From: Kluyvera sp036759925 | Lineage (GTDB): Bacteria; Pseudomonadota; Gammaproteobacteria; Enterobacterales; Enterobacteriaceae | NCBI RefSeq assembly: GCF_036759925.1 | Contig: NZ_JAPKIB010000019.1 | Span: 1 to 64,000, forward strand | Direction: 5' to 3' | DNA length: 64,000 nt | Part shown: piece by piece, positions 19,887 to 27,988 of the stretch | How positions within the stretch are numbered: position 1 is the stretch's first letter | Layout: the number at the start of each line of letters is the position of its first letter | Program-made: the position numbers and the translations under genes | The notes under the pieces: model-generated | The model's input: the letters and a program-made list of their open reading frames with translations, nothing else | The model's database searches: none | What the model was told of the DNA's origin: nothing

Positions 19887-20079
19887 TTTTTTTGTCCTGC
19901 TGCGCTGCGGGCTTATACTCCTCCCTGCTGCACGTGACGGGCTCGCTGGTACGCCTTTGCCCTTTCTCTAAAGCGATAGTATTCGTTTCAAAGGATGGGC
20001 CGGTGCCAGCAGCGGTTACGGGGAAGCACATCAACGTACATCGATTAACGCTTTTGTTCTATTTGGCAGGACTTATCTA
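19887..20079 (+). other. mutH-ygdQ leader region with a doubtful 62-codon ORF
   Basis: A 193-bp leader. An ORF from 19892 to 20080 (62 codons) ends in TAATG, overlapping the ygdQ start. It has no clear SD and no recognisable domain, so it may be chance or a leader peptide. TerC-family genes are sometimes under manganese (yybP-ykoY) riboswitches, but I do not see that motif here. Confidence 0.3.
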
Positions 20080-20793
20080 ATGTTATTTGCATGGATCACC
20101 GATCCCAATGCCTGGCTTGCGCTCGGCACGCTGACGATTCTGGAAATCGTTCTGGGCATCGACAATATTATTTTCCTCTCTCTGGTTGTGGCTAAGCTTC
20201 CTACTGCTCAACGTGCTCATGCCCGTCGTTTGGGGTTGATGGGGGCGATGGTAATGCGTCTGGCGCTGCTGGCCTCCATTGCCTGGGTGGTGAAGCTGAC
20301 TCAGCCGCTGTTCACGCTGTTTGGTCAGGCCATTTCGATTCGCGACCTGATTTTACTGGTTGGGGGGCTGTTCCTTATCTGGAAAGCCAGTATGGAGATC
20401 CACGAGACTATCGAAGGTGATGAAGAGAGCATGAAAACGAACGTCCATTCGTTTTTGGGCGCCATCGTGCAGATTATGATGCTGGACATCATCTTCAGCC
20501 TCGACTCGGTCATTACCGCCGTGGGCCTCTCTGACCATCTGTTCATTATGATGGCCGCCGTGGTGATTGCCGTGTGTGTGATGATGTTCGCCGCGCGCTC
20601 GATTGGCGAGTTCGTCGAGCGTCATCCATCGGTGAAGATGCTGGCGCTATCGTTCCTGATTCTGGTTGGCTTCACCCTAATCCTCGAAAGCTTCGATGTG
20701 CATGTGCCAAAAGGCTACATCTACTTTGCAATGTTCTTCTCTATGGCGGTCGAGAGCCTCAATCTGCTGCGAAGCAAGAAAAATCCCCTTTAA
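20080..20793 (+). CDS. ygdQ: TerC family integral membrane protein YgdQ
   Basis: 237 aa. TerC/Alx-like inner-membrane protein with about seven hydrophobic segments. The family signature EIVLGIDNIIFLSLV near residues 23-37 and the second acidic motif IIFSLDSVITAVGL carry the paired Asp residues, thought to bind metal ions. Related proteins are implicated in Mn efflux or in metalation of exported proteins; the role of YgdQ itself is not settled. SD AGGA precedes the ATG by 9 bp. A strong terminator follows the gene. Confidence 0.93.
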   Translation: MLFAWITDPNAWLALGTLTILEIVLGIDNIIFLSLVVAKLPTAQRAHARRLGLMGAMVMRLALLASIAWVVKLTQPLFTLFGQAISIRDLILLVGGLFLIWKASMEIHETIEGDEESMKTNVHSFLGAIVQIMMLDIIFSLDSVITAVGLSDHLFIMMAAVVIAVCVMMFAARSIGEFVERHPSVKMLALSFLILVGFTLILESFDVHVPKGYIYFAMFFSMAVESLNLLRSKKNPL

Positions 20794-20803
20794 TCGTTCA
20801 TCA

Positions 20804-20838
20804 ACAGCCCTCAATTGAGGGCTGTATCGGTTTTTTTT
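20804..20838 (+). terminator. ygdQ intrinsic terminator
   Basis: A perfect stem ACAGCCCTCA/TGAGGGCTGT at 20804-20825, then TATCGG and eight T residues. Confidence 0.85.
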
Positions 20839-20916
20839 AAGATTTTCCTGCTTTATGCTGTTCCCTGAGTCGGTTATTACTAGACTATTAAAAGTGCGGC
20901 GATGAAGGGGATAACG

Positions 20917-21135
20917 ATGACAAAATGGGCAGTGTTGATTTCCGCAGTAGGTTTAGCCTTTGCAGTTTCCGGCTGTAGCAGCGATTACGTGATGGCCACA
21001 AAAGACGGTCGGATGATCCTGACCGACGGTAAACCGGAAGTCGATGACGACACCGGGCTTATCAGCTATGAAGATCAGCAAGGTAATAAAATGCAGATCA
21101 ACCGCGACGACGTGTCGCAAATTATCCAACGATAA
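20917..21135 (+). CDS. ygdR: YgdR small lipoprotein (DUF903)
   Basis: 72 aa from the ATG at 20917 (SD AAGGGG); the in-frame ATG at 20902 would add five residues before the leader and is less likely. A lipoprotein signal with lipobox VSGC puts the acylated Cys at residue 20, followed by SS, so an outer-membrane location is predicted. The YgdI/YgdR domain contains DGRMILTDGKPEVDDDTG and ends INRDDVSQIIQR. The function is unknown; paralogues are small SH3-like lipoproteins. Confidence 0.93.
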   Translation: MTKWAVLISAVGLAFAVSGCSSDYVMATKDGRMILTDGKPEVDDDTGLISYEDQQGNKMQINRDDVSQIIQR

Positions 21136-21141
21136 TCAGAG

Positions 21142-21174
21142 AGGTCAGCCGTCTGCTGGCCTTTTTTCATTTTC
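21142..21174 (+). terminator. ygdR terminator
   Basis: GGTCAGCCGTCTGCTGGCC forms a stem with GGCCAGC complementarity and is followed by TTTTTT, shortly after the ygdR stop. Confidence 0.65.
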
Positions 21175-21261
21175 TGCTTTCCCTTTTTCTCCCCCTCTGC
21201 CATTTTTATATTCCTTTGTCGGGACTCTCTCCTGACGCTGTTGATAAAAGGAAGCCGGCTT

Positions 21262-22302
21262 ATGCAGTACCACCGTATCCCCCACAGCTCGCTTGAGATA
21301 AGCACCCTCGGGCTGGGCACTATGACGTTTGGTGAACAAAATAGCGAAGCCGACGCCCACGCACAGCTTGATTATGCCGTTAGTCAGGGCATCAATCTTA
21401 TCGATGTCGCCGAGATGTACCCCGTTCCTCCGCGCCCGGAAACCCAAGGGCTGACCGAGACCTATGTCGGTAACTGGCTGGCGAAGCATGGCAACCGCGA
21501 GAAGCTGGTGATCGCCTCGAAGGTGAGCGGCCCTTCACGCAACAACGACAGCGGCATTCGCCCAAATCAGGCGCTGGACCGCAAAAACATTCGCGATGCG
21601 CTGCACAACTCGCTGACGCGCCTGCAGACCGATTATCTCGATCTCTACCAGGTGCATTGGCCGCAGCGCCCGACTAACTGCTTTGGCAAACTGGGCTACA
21701 CCTGGGCCGATTCAGCACCGGTCGTGTCGCTGCTGGAGACACTGGAAGCGCTCACCGAGTACCAGCGCGCCGGCAAGATTCGCTATATTGGCGTGTCGAA
21801 CGAAACGGCGTTTGGCGTGATGCGCTACCTGCATCTGGCGGATAAACACGACCTGCCGCGCATCGTAACCATCCAGAACCCGTACAGCCTGGTGAACCGC
21901 AGCTACGAAGTGGCGTTGGCGGAAGTGAGTCAGTTTGAAGGCGTTGAGCTACTGGCTTATTCCTGCCTGGCCTTCGGAACGCTCACCGGTAAGTACCTGA
22001 ACGGCGCGAAGCCTGCGGGCGCACGTAATACGCTGTTCAGCCGATTCACGCGCTACAGCGGCGAGCAGACGCAGAAAGCCGTGGAGGCGTACGTCGATAT
22101 CGCCAAACGTCATAACCTCGACCCGGCACAAATGGCGCTGGCGTTCGTTCGCCGTCAGCCGTTCGTGGCCAGCACGCTGTTGGGCGCGACGACGATGGAG
22201 CAGTTGAAAACCAACGTTGAAAGTCTGCATCTGGAGCTAAGTGCGGAAGTGTTGGCGGAGATTGAAGCGGTGCATCAGGTTTATACCTACCCGGCACCTT
22301 AA
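21262..22302 (+). CDS. tas: Aldo/keto reductase Tas
   Basis: 346 aa from the ATG at 21262, preceded by AAAGGAAG; an ATG seven codons upstream gives a longer ORF but lacks the family N-terminus. NADP(H)-dependent AKR with a TIM-barrel fold. The N-terminal LGLGTMTFGEQNSE, the catalytic Tyr in IDVAEMYPVPPRPE, the catalytic Lys in KIRYIGVSNE and the cofactor loop near STLLGATTMEQL are visible. The E. coli homologue suppresses a tyrosine auxotrophy; its physiological substrate is unknown. Confidence 0.95.
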   Translation: MQYHRIPHSSLEISTLGLGTMTFGEQNSEADAHAQLDYAVSQGINLIDVAEMYPVPPRPETQGLTETYVGNWLAKHGNREKLVIASKVSGPSRNNDSGIRPNQALDRKNIRDALHNSLTRLQTDYLDLYQVHWPQRPTNCFGKLGYTWADSAPVVSLLETLEALTEYQRAGKIRYIGVSNETAFGVMRYLHLADKHDLPRIVTIQNPYSLVNRSYEVALAEVSQFEGVELLAYSCLAFGTLTGKYLNGAKPAGARNTLFSRFTRYSGEQTQKAVEAYVDIAKRHNLDPAQMALAFVRRQPFVASTLLGATTMEQLKTNVESLHLELSAEVLAEIEAVHQVYTYPAP

Positions 22303-22310
22303 GTTCGAGC

Positions 22311-22385
22311 AGTCCCGGGGTCGCTTGCGCTCGCCCGGGCTACATTGATAGTGGTAGCCCGGCCAAGCGCAAGCGCCGCCGGGTT
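22311..22385. repeat. BIME: two inverted REP units between tas and lplT
   Basis: A REP core at 22314-22342 ends in CGCCCGGGCTACA. An inverted unit at 22354-22384 begins GTAGCCCGGCCAAGCGC. The arrangement sits between the convergent tas and lplT genes. Confidence 0.8.
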
Positions 22386-22389
22386 TACA

Positions 22390-23583
22390 TCAACGGCGCT
22401 TACCCCACAGCCACAGCGCGAGAATCGCCAGCGCAAACAATACGCCAAAACCAATCCCCACGCCGACTACCGGAATATTAACCGCCACCGCCAATGAATA
22501 GAGCCCCAGCATAATCAGCATGGCGCTGTTTTCACCGAGGTTTTGTACCGCTATCGCATTACCGGAACCCACGGTCTGTTTACCGCGATCCTGCAGCAGG
22601 GCATTGAGCGGCACCACGAAGAAACCGCCGCAGATACCGATGATAAACAGCAGCACGTATGCGGGCAGCAGCGCATGCTGGAAGGCAAAAATGGCGACCA
22701 CAACGCCAATCAACACCCCGGCAGGCATACAACGCGCCACGGTGTCGAGCGTGACCAGCTTTGCCGCCGCCCCCGCGCCGACGACAATCCCGACGGCAAC
22801 CATCGCATTCAGATAGGTTGGCGTCGCATTGTCGGTAATTCCCAGCGCCACCGGCACCCACAGCACCAGCAAGAAACGCAGCGTCACCCCAGCCCCCCAG
22901 AACATGCTGGTACCGAGCAGAGAAAAGCGCGTTTCACCGTTGTGCCATAGCACGTTACAGGCGTTAAAGAAGCTGCGGGTCATGGGGCGGAAACGCCAGG
23001 ACTGGCCCGGGCGCGCCGCAGGCAGTTTCGGAATGAAGATGTTGGCCACCACCGCCCCGGCATACACCACCGCGCAGAGCACCAGTGCCCCCACCACGCT
23101 CCAGTCAGCCACCACGCCGCCAGCGACGGAGCCAATCAGAATAGCGGCAATGGTCGAGGCTTCCATTAAACCGTTGGCTTTCACCAGCTTATCACCCGTA
23201 GTGATTTCACCGAGAATGCCGTACTTAGCCGGAGAGTATGATGCCGCGCCAATGCCCACCAGCGTATAGCCGATAAACGGGTTCAGGCCCGCGCAAATTG
23301 TCGCCGCACCGATAAGCTTCAAGCCGTTGGCGAACATCATCACCCGACCTTTGCCAAAGCTGTCTGCCACCTGGCCAACAAACGGGGCAAAGATGATGTA
23401 AGCGCCCACAAACACCATTTGCAGAACCGGCTGGCTCCACTCCGGGTAGAACTGCTGCTTCATCAATGCCAGCACGGCAAACAGCAGCGCGTTATCGCCG
23501 AACGCCGACAAGAACTGGGCCACAATCACTGCCATCATGCCTTTTGACAGCAGGGAGTTGTTAGTGTGTACTGACTCACTCAT
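22390..23583 (-). CDS. lplT: Lysophospholipid transporter LplT (MFS)
   Basis: 397 aa from the ATG at 23583, which overlaps the aas stop by 8 bp; the E. coli N-terminus MSESVHTN is matched. A 12-TM MFS flippase that brings lysophosphatidylethanolamine and lysophosphatidylglycerol to the inner leaflet for reacylation by Aas. Visible family segments include AQFLSAFGDNALLFAVLAL and an Asn/Asp-rich central loop. Upstream in-frame codons to 23646 run inside aas and lack an SD. Coupled to aas. Confidence 0.96.
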   Translation of the reverse strand: MSESVHTNNSLLSKGMMAVIVAQFLSAFGDNALLFAVLALMKQQFYPEWSQPVLQMVFVGAYIIFAPFVGQVADSFGKGRVMMFANGLKLIGAATICAGLNPFIGYTLVGIGAASYSPAKYGILGEITTGDKLVKANGLMEASTIAAILIGSVAGGVVADWSVVGALVLCAVVYAGAVVANIFIPKLPAARPGQSWRFRPMTRSFFNACNVLWHNGETRFSLLGTSMFWGAGVTLRFLLVLWVPVALGITDNATPTYLNAMVAVGIVVGAGAAAKLVTLDTVARCMPAGVLIGVVVAIFAFQHALLPAYVLLFIIGICGGFFVVPLNALLQDRGKQTVGSGNAIAVQNLGENSAMLIMLGLYSLAVAVNIPVVGVGIGFGVLFALAILALWLWGKRR

Positions 23584-25735
23584 TCGGATGTTCCGTCTCT
23601 GCGACCATGCTCTTAAGGGTGACGAAATCCGGTTTACCGCTACCAAGCAGCGGCAGCTGTTTCAGCCAGCGAATATCTCGCGGCACCGCCAGCTCCGGTA
23701 CGCCGTGGGCCCGCGCATACTGCAGCAGTTTGTCGCGGGTGAGTTCATTATCGGTGGTAAACAGCACCAGTGCCTCGCCTTTGCTGGCGTCGGTTTTCAC
23801 CGCCGCGGCATGCATCTTCTCAGGGGATACGCCCAGCGCCAGCTGCTCGACTATCTCCAGCGATACCATTTCGCCGGCAATTTTGGCAAAACGCTTCGCT
23901 CGCCCCTGAATTTGCACAAAGCCCTGTGCATCAAAGGCGACGATATCACCGGTGTCATACCAGCCGTTTTCCAGCTCACCGTGCTGATTTTCCGCCATCG
24001 GCACTTCCAGCACGCCTGGATTCTCAACGCGCAGATAGCCCGCCATGATATTCGGCCCTTTCAGCTGCAGGCGACCGCCCTGTTCAATGCCCGGCACCTC
24101 CAGCAAACGTGCGTCCATGCCAGGCAGAATGCGCCCCACCGTACCCGGCTTCGCCGCCATCGGTACGTTGATGGAGACCACCGGCGCGCATTCGGTCACG
24201 CCGTAACCTTCGAGAATGCGCAGGCCAAATTTGTCTTGCCACAGTTCTTTGGTGCTCTGCTGCAGCTTTTCCGCCCCCGCCACGACATAGCGTAGACGAT
24301 AGAAATCGTACGGGTTGGCGAAGCGCGCGTAGTTGGCTAGGAAGGTGGAGGTACCAAACAGCACGGTGCAGTTACGGTCATAGACCAGTTCCGGCACCAC
24401 GCGATAGTGCAGCGGGCTTGGGTAGAGGAACACTTCTGCGCCGGTCAACAGCGGTGTGAATAGCCCGACCGTCAGGCCAAAGGAGTGGAACAGCGGCAGC
24501 GCCGACATAAATCGATCGTTGGCGGTGAAGTCAGCGATGGTTTTAATCTGCTCCACGTTCGCCAGGATGCTTTTATGGCTGTGCACCACCCCTTTCGGAT
24601 GGCCTTCAGAGCCGGAGGTAAAGAGGACGATCGCCGGGTCTTCCGGTTTCTGTGGCACCTGCGCCAAACGTGGCAGCAGCACGCGGGAGAAGATCCACAG
24701 CTTATCTGCGGTAGTCACATCGCCTTTTAAATCTTCGAGGAATACCCAGCGCACCTGGGTGAGTTGCTCAGTCAGGTGCCAGAGTTTGCCTTTATCCAGG
24801 AAAGTACGGGAGGTAAAAATGGTGCCAATCTGCGCGGCGGTAATCGCGCTGGTCAGCCCTTTGACGCCTGCGGTGTAGTTCATCATTGCCGGGATACGTC
24901 CACGGGCAATGGCGCCAAAAATCACCGCGGCACTGATGCCCGCGTTCGGCAGCATCAGGCCAATTTTCTCGCCCTGCTTGCTGTATTTTTCCAGAATACG
25001 CGCCACAAACAGCGTTTTGGTCAGCAGCTTACGGTAGCTATCCGGCTGAAAGTTAATGTCTTCCACGCACGGTTTTTTCTCGCCATAACGGTGCATGGCG
25101 GTCAGTAATGATTCATACAGGGTTTCGCGCGGGCGTACCGCCATGCGCGCTTCCATCATAATCTGGTGCAGCATTTCACCGGCAATTTTGCGGCGGTCAC
25201 GCGCACGCGGCGCTTCCGGCATCGGCAGCGTGGTTGGCGGCAGCAGATGCAGCGAGATGCGGGGGAACAGACGTTGCTTTACCAGCCCTTTCAGGCGGCT
25301 GAAGTGGGTCAATTCCGCGCCTTCAATGCGGAGTGGAATAATCGTCGCCCCGGACTTCGCTGCCACGAAGGCCGCGCCGTCATAAATCTTCATCAGCGAA
25401 CCCGAAACGGAGATTCGCCCTTCCGGGAATATCACCACCGGGCGGCCCTGTTCAATCAGGCGCACCAGGTGCTTGATGGACATTGGCTTTGTCGGATCTA
25501 ACGGAACGAAATCGATGATTGGCGTCAGCCACCGCATAAACCATTTTTGTGAAATTGAGGTGTAGACGGCGAAAACCGGACGAACGGGGAGAAACAGCGC
25601 CAATAATATGCCGTCGAGAAACGATACGTGGTTCGGGGTAATCAGCACCTTCGGCTGGTTCAGCGCGTCGGTGTTTCCCGTCATCCTGACTCGAAAGAGC
25701 ACCTTAAATAGCTGTCGGAAAAAACAGAGAAGCAT
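23576..25735 (-). CDS. aas: Bifunctional 2-acyl-GPE acyltransferase / acyl-ACP synthetase Aas
   Basis: 719 aa from the ATG at 25735, with SD AAAAGGAG 7 bp upstream; the in-frame extension to 25867 runs into the omrA terminator region. The N-terminal PlsC-type acyltransferase has the motif NHVSFLDG and the second block FPEGRISVSG. The C-terminal AMP-forming synthetase has the P-loop LFTSGSEGHPKGVVHSHK, a GYGVTECAP motif and YDTGD. It reacylates lysophospholipids imported by LplT at the inner membrane. Both domains are intact. Confidence 0.97.
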   Translation of the reverse strand: MLLCFFRQLFKVLFRVRMTGNTDALNQPKVLITPNHVSFLDGILLALFLPVRPVFAVYTSISQKWFMRWLTPIIDFVPLDPTKPMSIKHLVRLIEQGRPVVIFPEGRISVSGSLMKIYDGAAFVAAKSGATIIPLRIEGAELTHFSRLKGLVKQRLFPRISLHLLPPTTLPMPEAPRARDRRKIAGEMLHQIMMEARMAVRPRETLYESLLTAMHRYGEKKPCVEDINFQPDSYRKLLTKTLFVARILEKYSKQGEKIGLMLPNAGISAAVIFGAIARGRIPAMMNYTAGVKGLTSAITAAQIGTIFTSRTFLDKGKLWHLTEQLTQVRWVFLEDLKGDVTTADKLWIFSRVLLPRLAQVPQKPEDPAIVLFTSGSEGHPKGVVHSHKSILANVEQIKTIADFTANDRFMSALPLFHSFGLTVGLFTPLLTGAEVFLYPSPLHYRVVPELVYDRNCTVLFGTSTFLANYARFANPYDFYRLRYVVAGAEKLQQSTKELWQDKFGLRILEGYGVTECAPVVSINVPMAAKPGTVGRILPGMDARLLEVPGIEQGGRLQLKGPNIMAGYLRVENPGVLEVPMAENQHGELENGWYDTGDIVAFDAQGFVQIQGRAKRFAKIAGEMVSLEIVEQLALGVSPEKMHAAAVKTDASKGEALVLFTTDNELTRDKLLQYARAHGVPELAVPRDIRWLKQLPLLGSGKPDFVTLKSMVAETEHPNE

Positions 25736-25816
25736 ACAAACTCCTTTTGCCATAGTTTTGTCATTGAAGGTTACACGAGAAAACTGAGGAAAAGCAGTAC
25801 GTGGCAAGATCGAGAT

Positions 25817-25905
25817 AAAAAAAAACCTGCGCATCTGCGCAGGTCGGTGTAAGTGATGAGTACGCAAAGCGCACTATGAAACATTCACCAATCAATACCT
25901 CTGGG
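25817..25905 (-). ncRNA. omrA: OmrA small regulatory RNA
   Basis: On the minus strand the RNA would start CCCAGAGGTATTGATTGGTG, the nearly invariant 5' seed of OmrA. It ends in the terminator ACCTGCGCAGATGCGCAGGT plus a T-run, about 89 nt in total. It sits between aas and galR, as in E. coli. OmrA is an Hfq-dependent, OmpR-activated sRNA that represses outer-membrane protein mRNAs and csgD. The middle part differs from E. coli, as expected for this family. Confidence 0.93.
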
Positions 25906-26019
25906 ACCGCTATTGTCGCGCCCTCCCCACTCTGCAACCAGCGGAAAAGCGCAAGAGAATGAGCGCAAATGAAACGAGGTATTGCGATTGTCGGGAACTG
26001 TAACAGGTGGGCATGAGGC

Positions 26020-26103
26020 AAAAAAAAACCTGCGCATCTGCGCAGGTTGGTGTAATCAAGTGGTCAACCTTGTGGGGCGACTTCACCTATCAATACCTCT
26101 GGG
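26020..26103 (-). ncRNA. omrB: OmrB small regulatory RNA
   Basis: The second copy begins CCCAGAGGTATTGATAGGTG (the OmrB variant) and ends in the same GC hairpin with a run of nine T residues, about 84 nt. It lies 115 bp upstream of OmrA in the same orientation. 5' and 3' ends are shared with OmrA while the centre is divergent, the known architecture of this tandem pair. Confidence 0.93.
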
Positions 26104-26171
26104 ATAATCAGATTAGCAACTCCCGTTACGCATCCTCCAGCAGACATTCGCAACAGCGTTTCGCAAAGTGT

Positions 26172-26186
26172 AAGCAAACGTTTGAA
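26172..26186. promoter_or_regulatory. LacI-family (PurR-like) operator upstream of galR
   Basis: AAGCAAACGTTTGAA contains the perfect palindrome CAAACGTTTG with the central CG typical of LacI-family operators; it resembles PurR boxes. It lies about 165 bp upstream of the galR ATG and just upstream of the omrB start. The cognate regulator is not certain. Confidence 0.35.
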
Positions 26187-26309
26187 TTCTCGCGTTTCGT
26201 TGCAGGGCTGGCGTCACTTTTCCACAGAATGTCACGTTTGCATCATCATTGTGCAATTCGCCGTTCCGCTCTCCTTGAATAGCAGGGGAATTTCCGTAAC
26301 ACTGTTATG

Positions 26310-26325
26310 GTGTAAGCGTTTACCC
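26310..26325. promoter_or_regulatory. GalR/GalS-type operator in the galR promoter
   Basis: GTGTAAGCGTTTACCC fits the gal operator pattern GTGNAANCGNTTNCAC with one mismatch at the right end. It sits 25 bp before the galR start, suggesting autoregulation. Confidence 0.55.
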
Positions 26326-26349
26326 TCTGAATTTTGATTAAGGCATATT

Positions 26350-27366
26350 ATGGCGACAATTAAAGATGTGGCCCGGCTTGCAGGCGTCTCCGTCGCCACC
26401 GTATCCCGCGTCATCAATAACTCCCCAAAAGCCAGCGATGCCTCGCGCCAGGCCGTATTCTCCGCGATGGAATCGCTCAGCTATCACCCGAATGCCAACG
26501 CCCGCGCGCTGGCCCAGCAGTCGACCGAAACCGTCGGCCTGGTCGTCGGCGATGTCTCCGATCCTTTCTTCGGCGCAATGGTAAAAGCCGTGGAGCAGGT
26601 GGCCTACAACACCGGTAATTTTTTGCTGATCGGTAATGGTTACCATAATGAAACCAAAGAGCGTCAGGCGATTGAGCAGCTCATTCGCCACCGCTGCGCG
26701 GCGCTGGTCGTGCATGCCAAGCTTATTCCCGACGCCGAACTGGCGGATTTAATGAAGCAGATCCCCGGCATGGTGCTGATAAACCGCATTCTGCCCGGCT
26801 TTGAGAAGCGCTGCGTGGCGCTGGACGACCGCTATGGCGCCTGGCTTGCCACTCGCCATCTGATTCAGCAGGGCCATACCCGCATCGGCTATATCTGCTC
26901 AAACCATATGATTTCGGATGCGGAAGATCGTTTGCAGGGCTACTACGATGCCCTGAAAGAGAGCGGCCTGCCGTGCAATGAGCGACTGGTCACCTTCGCC
27001 GAGCCGGACGAAAGCGGCGGCGAGCAGGCGATGACCGAACTGTTAGGCCGTGGTAAGCAGTTTACCGCCGTAGCGTGCTATAACGATTCGATGGCCGCAG
27101 GTGCGATGGGCGTGCTCAACGATAACGGTATCGATGTACCGCAGGAGATTTCGCTAATTGGCTTCGATGATGTGCTGGTTTCTCGCTATGTACGTCCGCG
27201 TCTGACCACCATCCGCTACCCGATTGTCACCATGGCAACCCAGGCAGCGGAGCTGGCGCTGGCGCTGGCGGATAACCGCCCGCTACCGGATATTACCCAC
27301 CTATTCAGCCCGACGCTGGTGCGCCGTCATTCGGTGATTGCGCCGGGTGAAGAGGTAAAGTCGTAG
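26350..27366 (+). CDS. galR: Galactose operon repressor GalR
   Basis: 338 aa (E. coli 343). The LacI-family N-terminal HTH, MATIKDVARLAGVSVATVSR, includes the minor-groove hinge region. It is followed by a periplasmic-binding-like effector domain containing LVVGDVSDPFFGAMVKAVEQ and GFDDVLVSRYVRPRLTT. It represses gal genes in the absence of galactose. The last 40 bp overlap a convergent GNAT gene. Position after omrB and upstream of lysA agrees with E. coli galR. Confidence 0.95.
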   Translation: MATIKDVARLAGVSVATVSRVINNSPKASDASRQAVFSAMESLSYHPNANARALAQQSTETVGLVVGDVSDPFFGAMVKAVEQVAYNTGNFLLIGNGYHNETKERQAIEQLIRHRCAALVVHAKLIPDAELADLMKQIPGMVLINRILPGFEKRCVALDDRYGAWLATRHLIQQGHTRIGYICSNHMISDAEDRLQGYYDALKESGLPCNERLVTFAEPDESGGEQAMTELLGRGKQFTAVACYNDSMAAGAMGVLNDNGIDVPQEISLIGFDDVLVSRYVRPRLTTIRYPIVTMATQAAELALALADNRPLPDITHLFSPTLVRRHSVIAPGEEVKS

Positions 27367-27803
27367 CGATATAAATGCACGGTGGTGTCCGGGTAGTCCA
27401 GCGCATCACCGATGTACCGCCAGCCAAAGCGTTCGTAAAAATCCCGGCAGGCGGAATAGAGGAAAAGCTGGTCAAAGCCCTGCTGACGGGCATAGTCGAT
27501 GACATACTGCTGAAGCTTCCCCGCAAGCCTTTGCCCGCGCGTCGATTCATCCACGTACAACGCCGCCATCCACGGCCAGAGATCCTGGCGGCTTATCAGG
27601 TCGCAACGCCACAGCCCGACCGTGCCGAGCAGCCTTTCCCCTTCGGTTGCAATAAACGTTAACGGCAGCGCACCTGGCGTTTGGCTATGCGCAATAATGC
27701 TAGCAAAAAAGTCGCGCGACAGCCCATCACCAAACGCCTGCCAGAGCCAGTCGGTGACCTGCGGGGCGTGTTGAGGCGCATTGTAGAGCGGTTGAATGTT
27801 CAT
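27327..27803 (-). CDS. GNAT family N-acetyltransferase
   Basis: 158 aa from the ATG at 27803; an upstream ATG ten codons earlier is possible. A GNAT fold is suggested by the acetyl-CoA pocket segment YVDESTRGQRLAGKLQQYV (motif A, R/Q-x-x-G-x-A) and by FYERFGWRYIG, a common C-terminal GNAT strand motif. The substrate is unknown. It overlaps galR by 40 bp tail to tail and is absent at this place in E. coli K-12, so it is a lineage-specific insertion or retained gene. Confidence 0.85.
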   Translation of the reverse strand: MNIQPLYNAPQHAPQVTDWLWQAFGDGLSRDFFASIIAHSQTPGALPLTFIATEGERLLGTVGLWRCDLISRQDLWPWMAALYVDESTRGQRLAGKLQQYVIDYARQQGFDQLFLYSACRDFYERFGWRYIGDALDYPDTTVHLYRYDFTSSPGAITE

Positions 27804-27988
27804 ATGGCAGTCTCGTTGTCGGCCATCAGGCACAATCGGTTATGGATTATTCGCTTACACAAGGTGGATATTCTACCCGGCAGCGCTAAAAAGCGTGATC
27901 CCGGTGGTTATTTGCCGCTTTCATAGAGCTTATGCCACTGAATGTCTGTGATAAACTGCGGAACAAAACGTAGTCTCAGGAAATAATA

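Noticed and set aside
20080..20793. ygdQ as a tellurite-resistance gene
   Set aside because: TerC-family name is historical; no terA/B/D/E/Z neighbours, so tellurite resistance is not supported.
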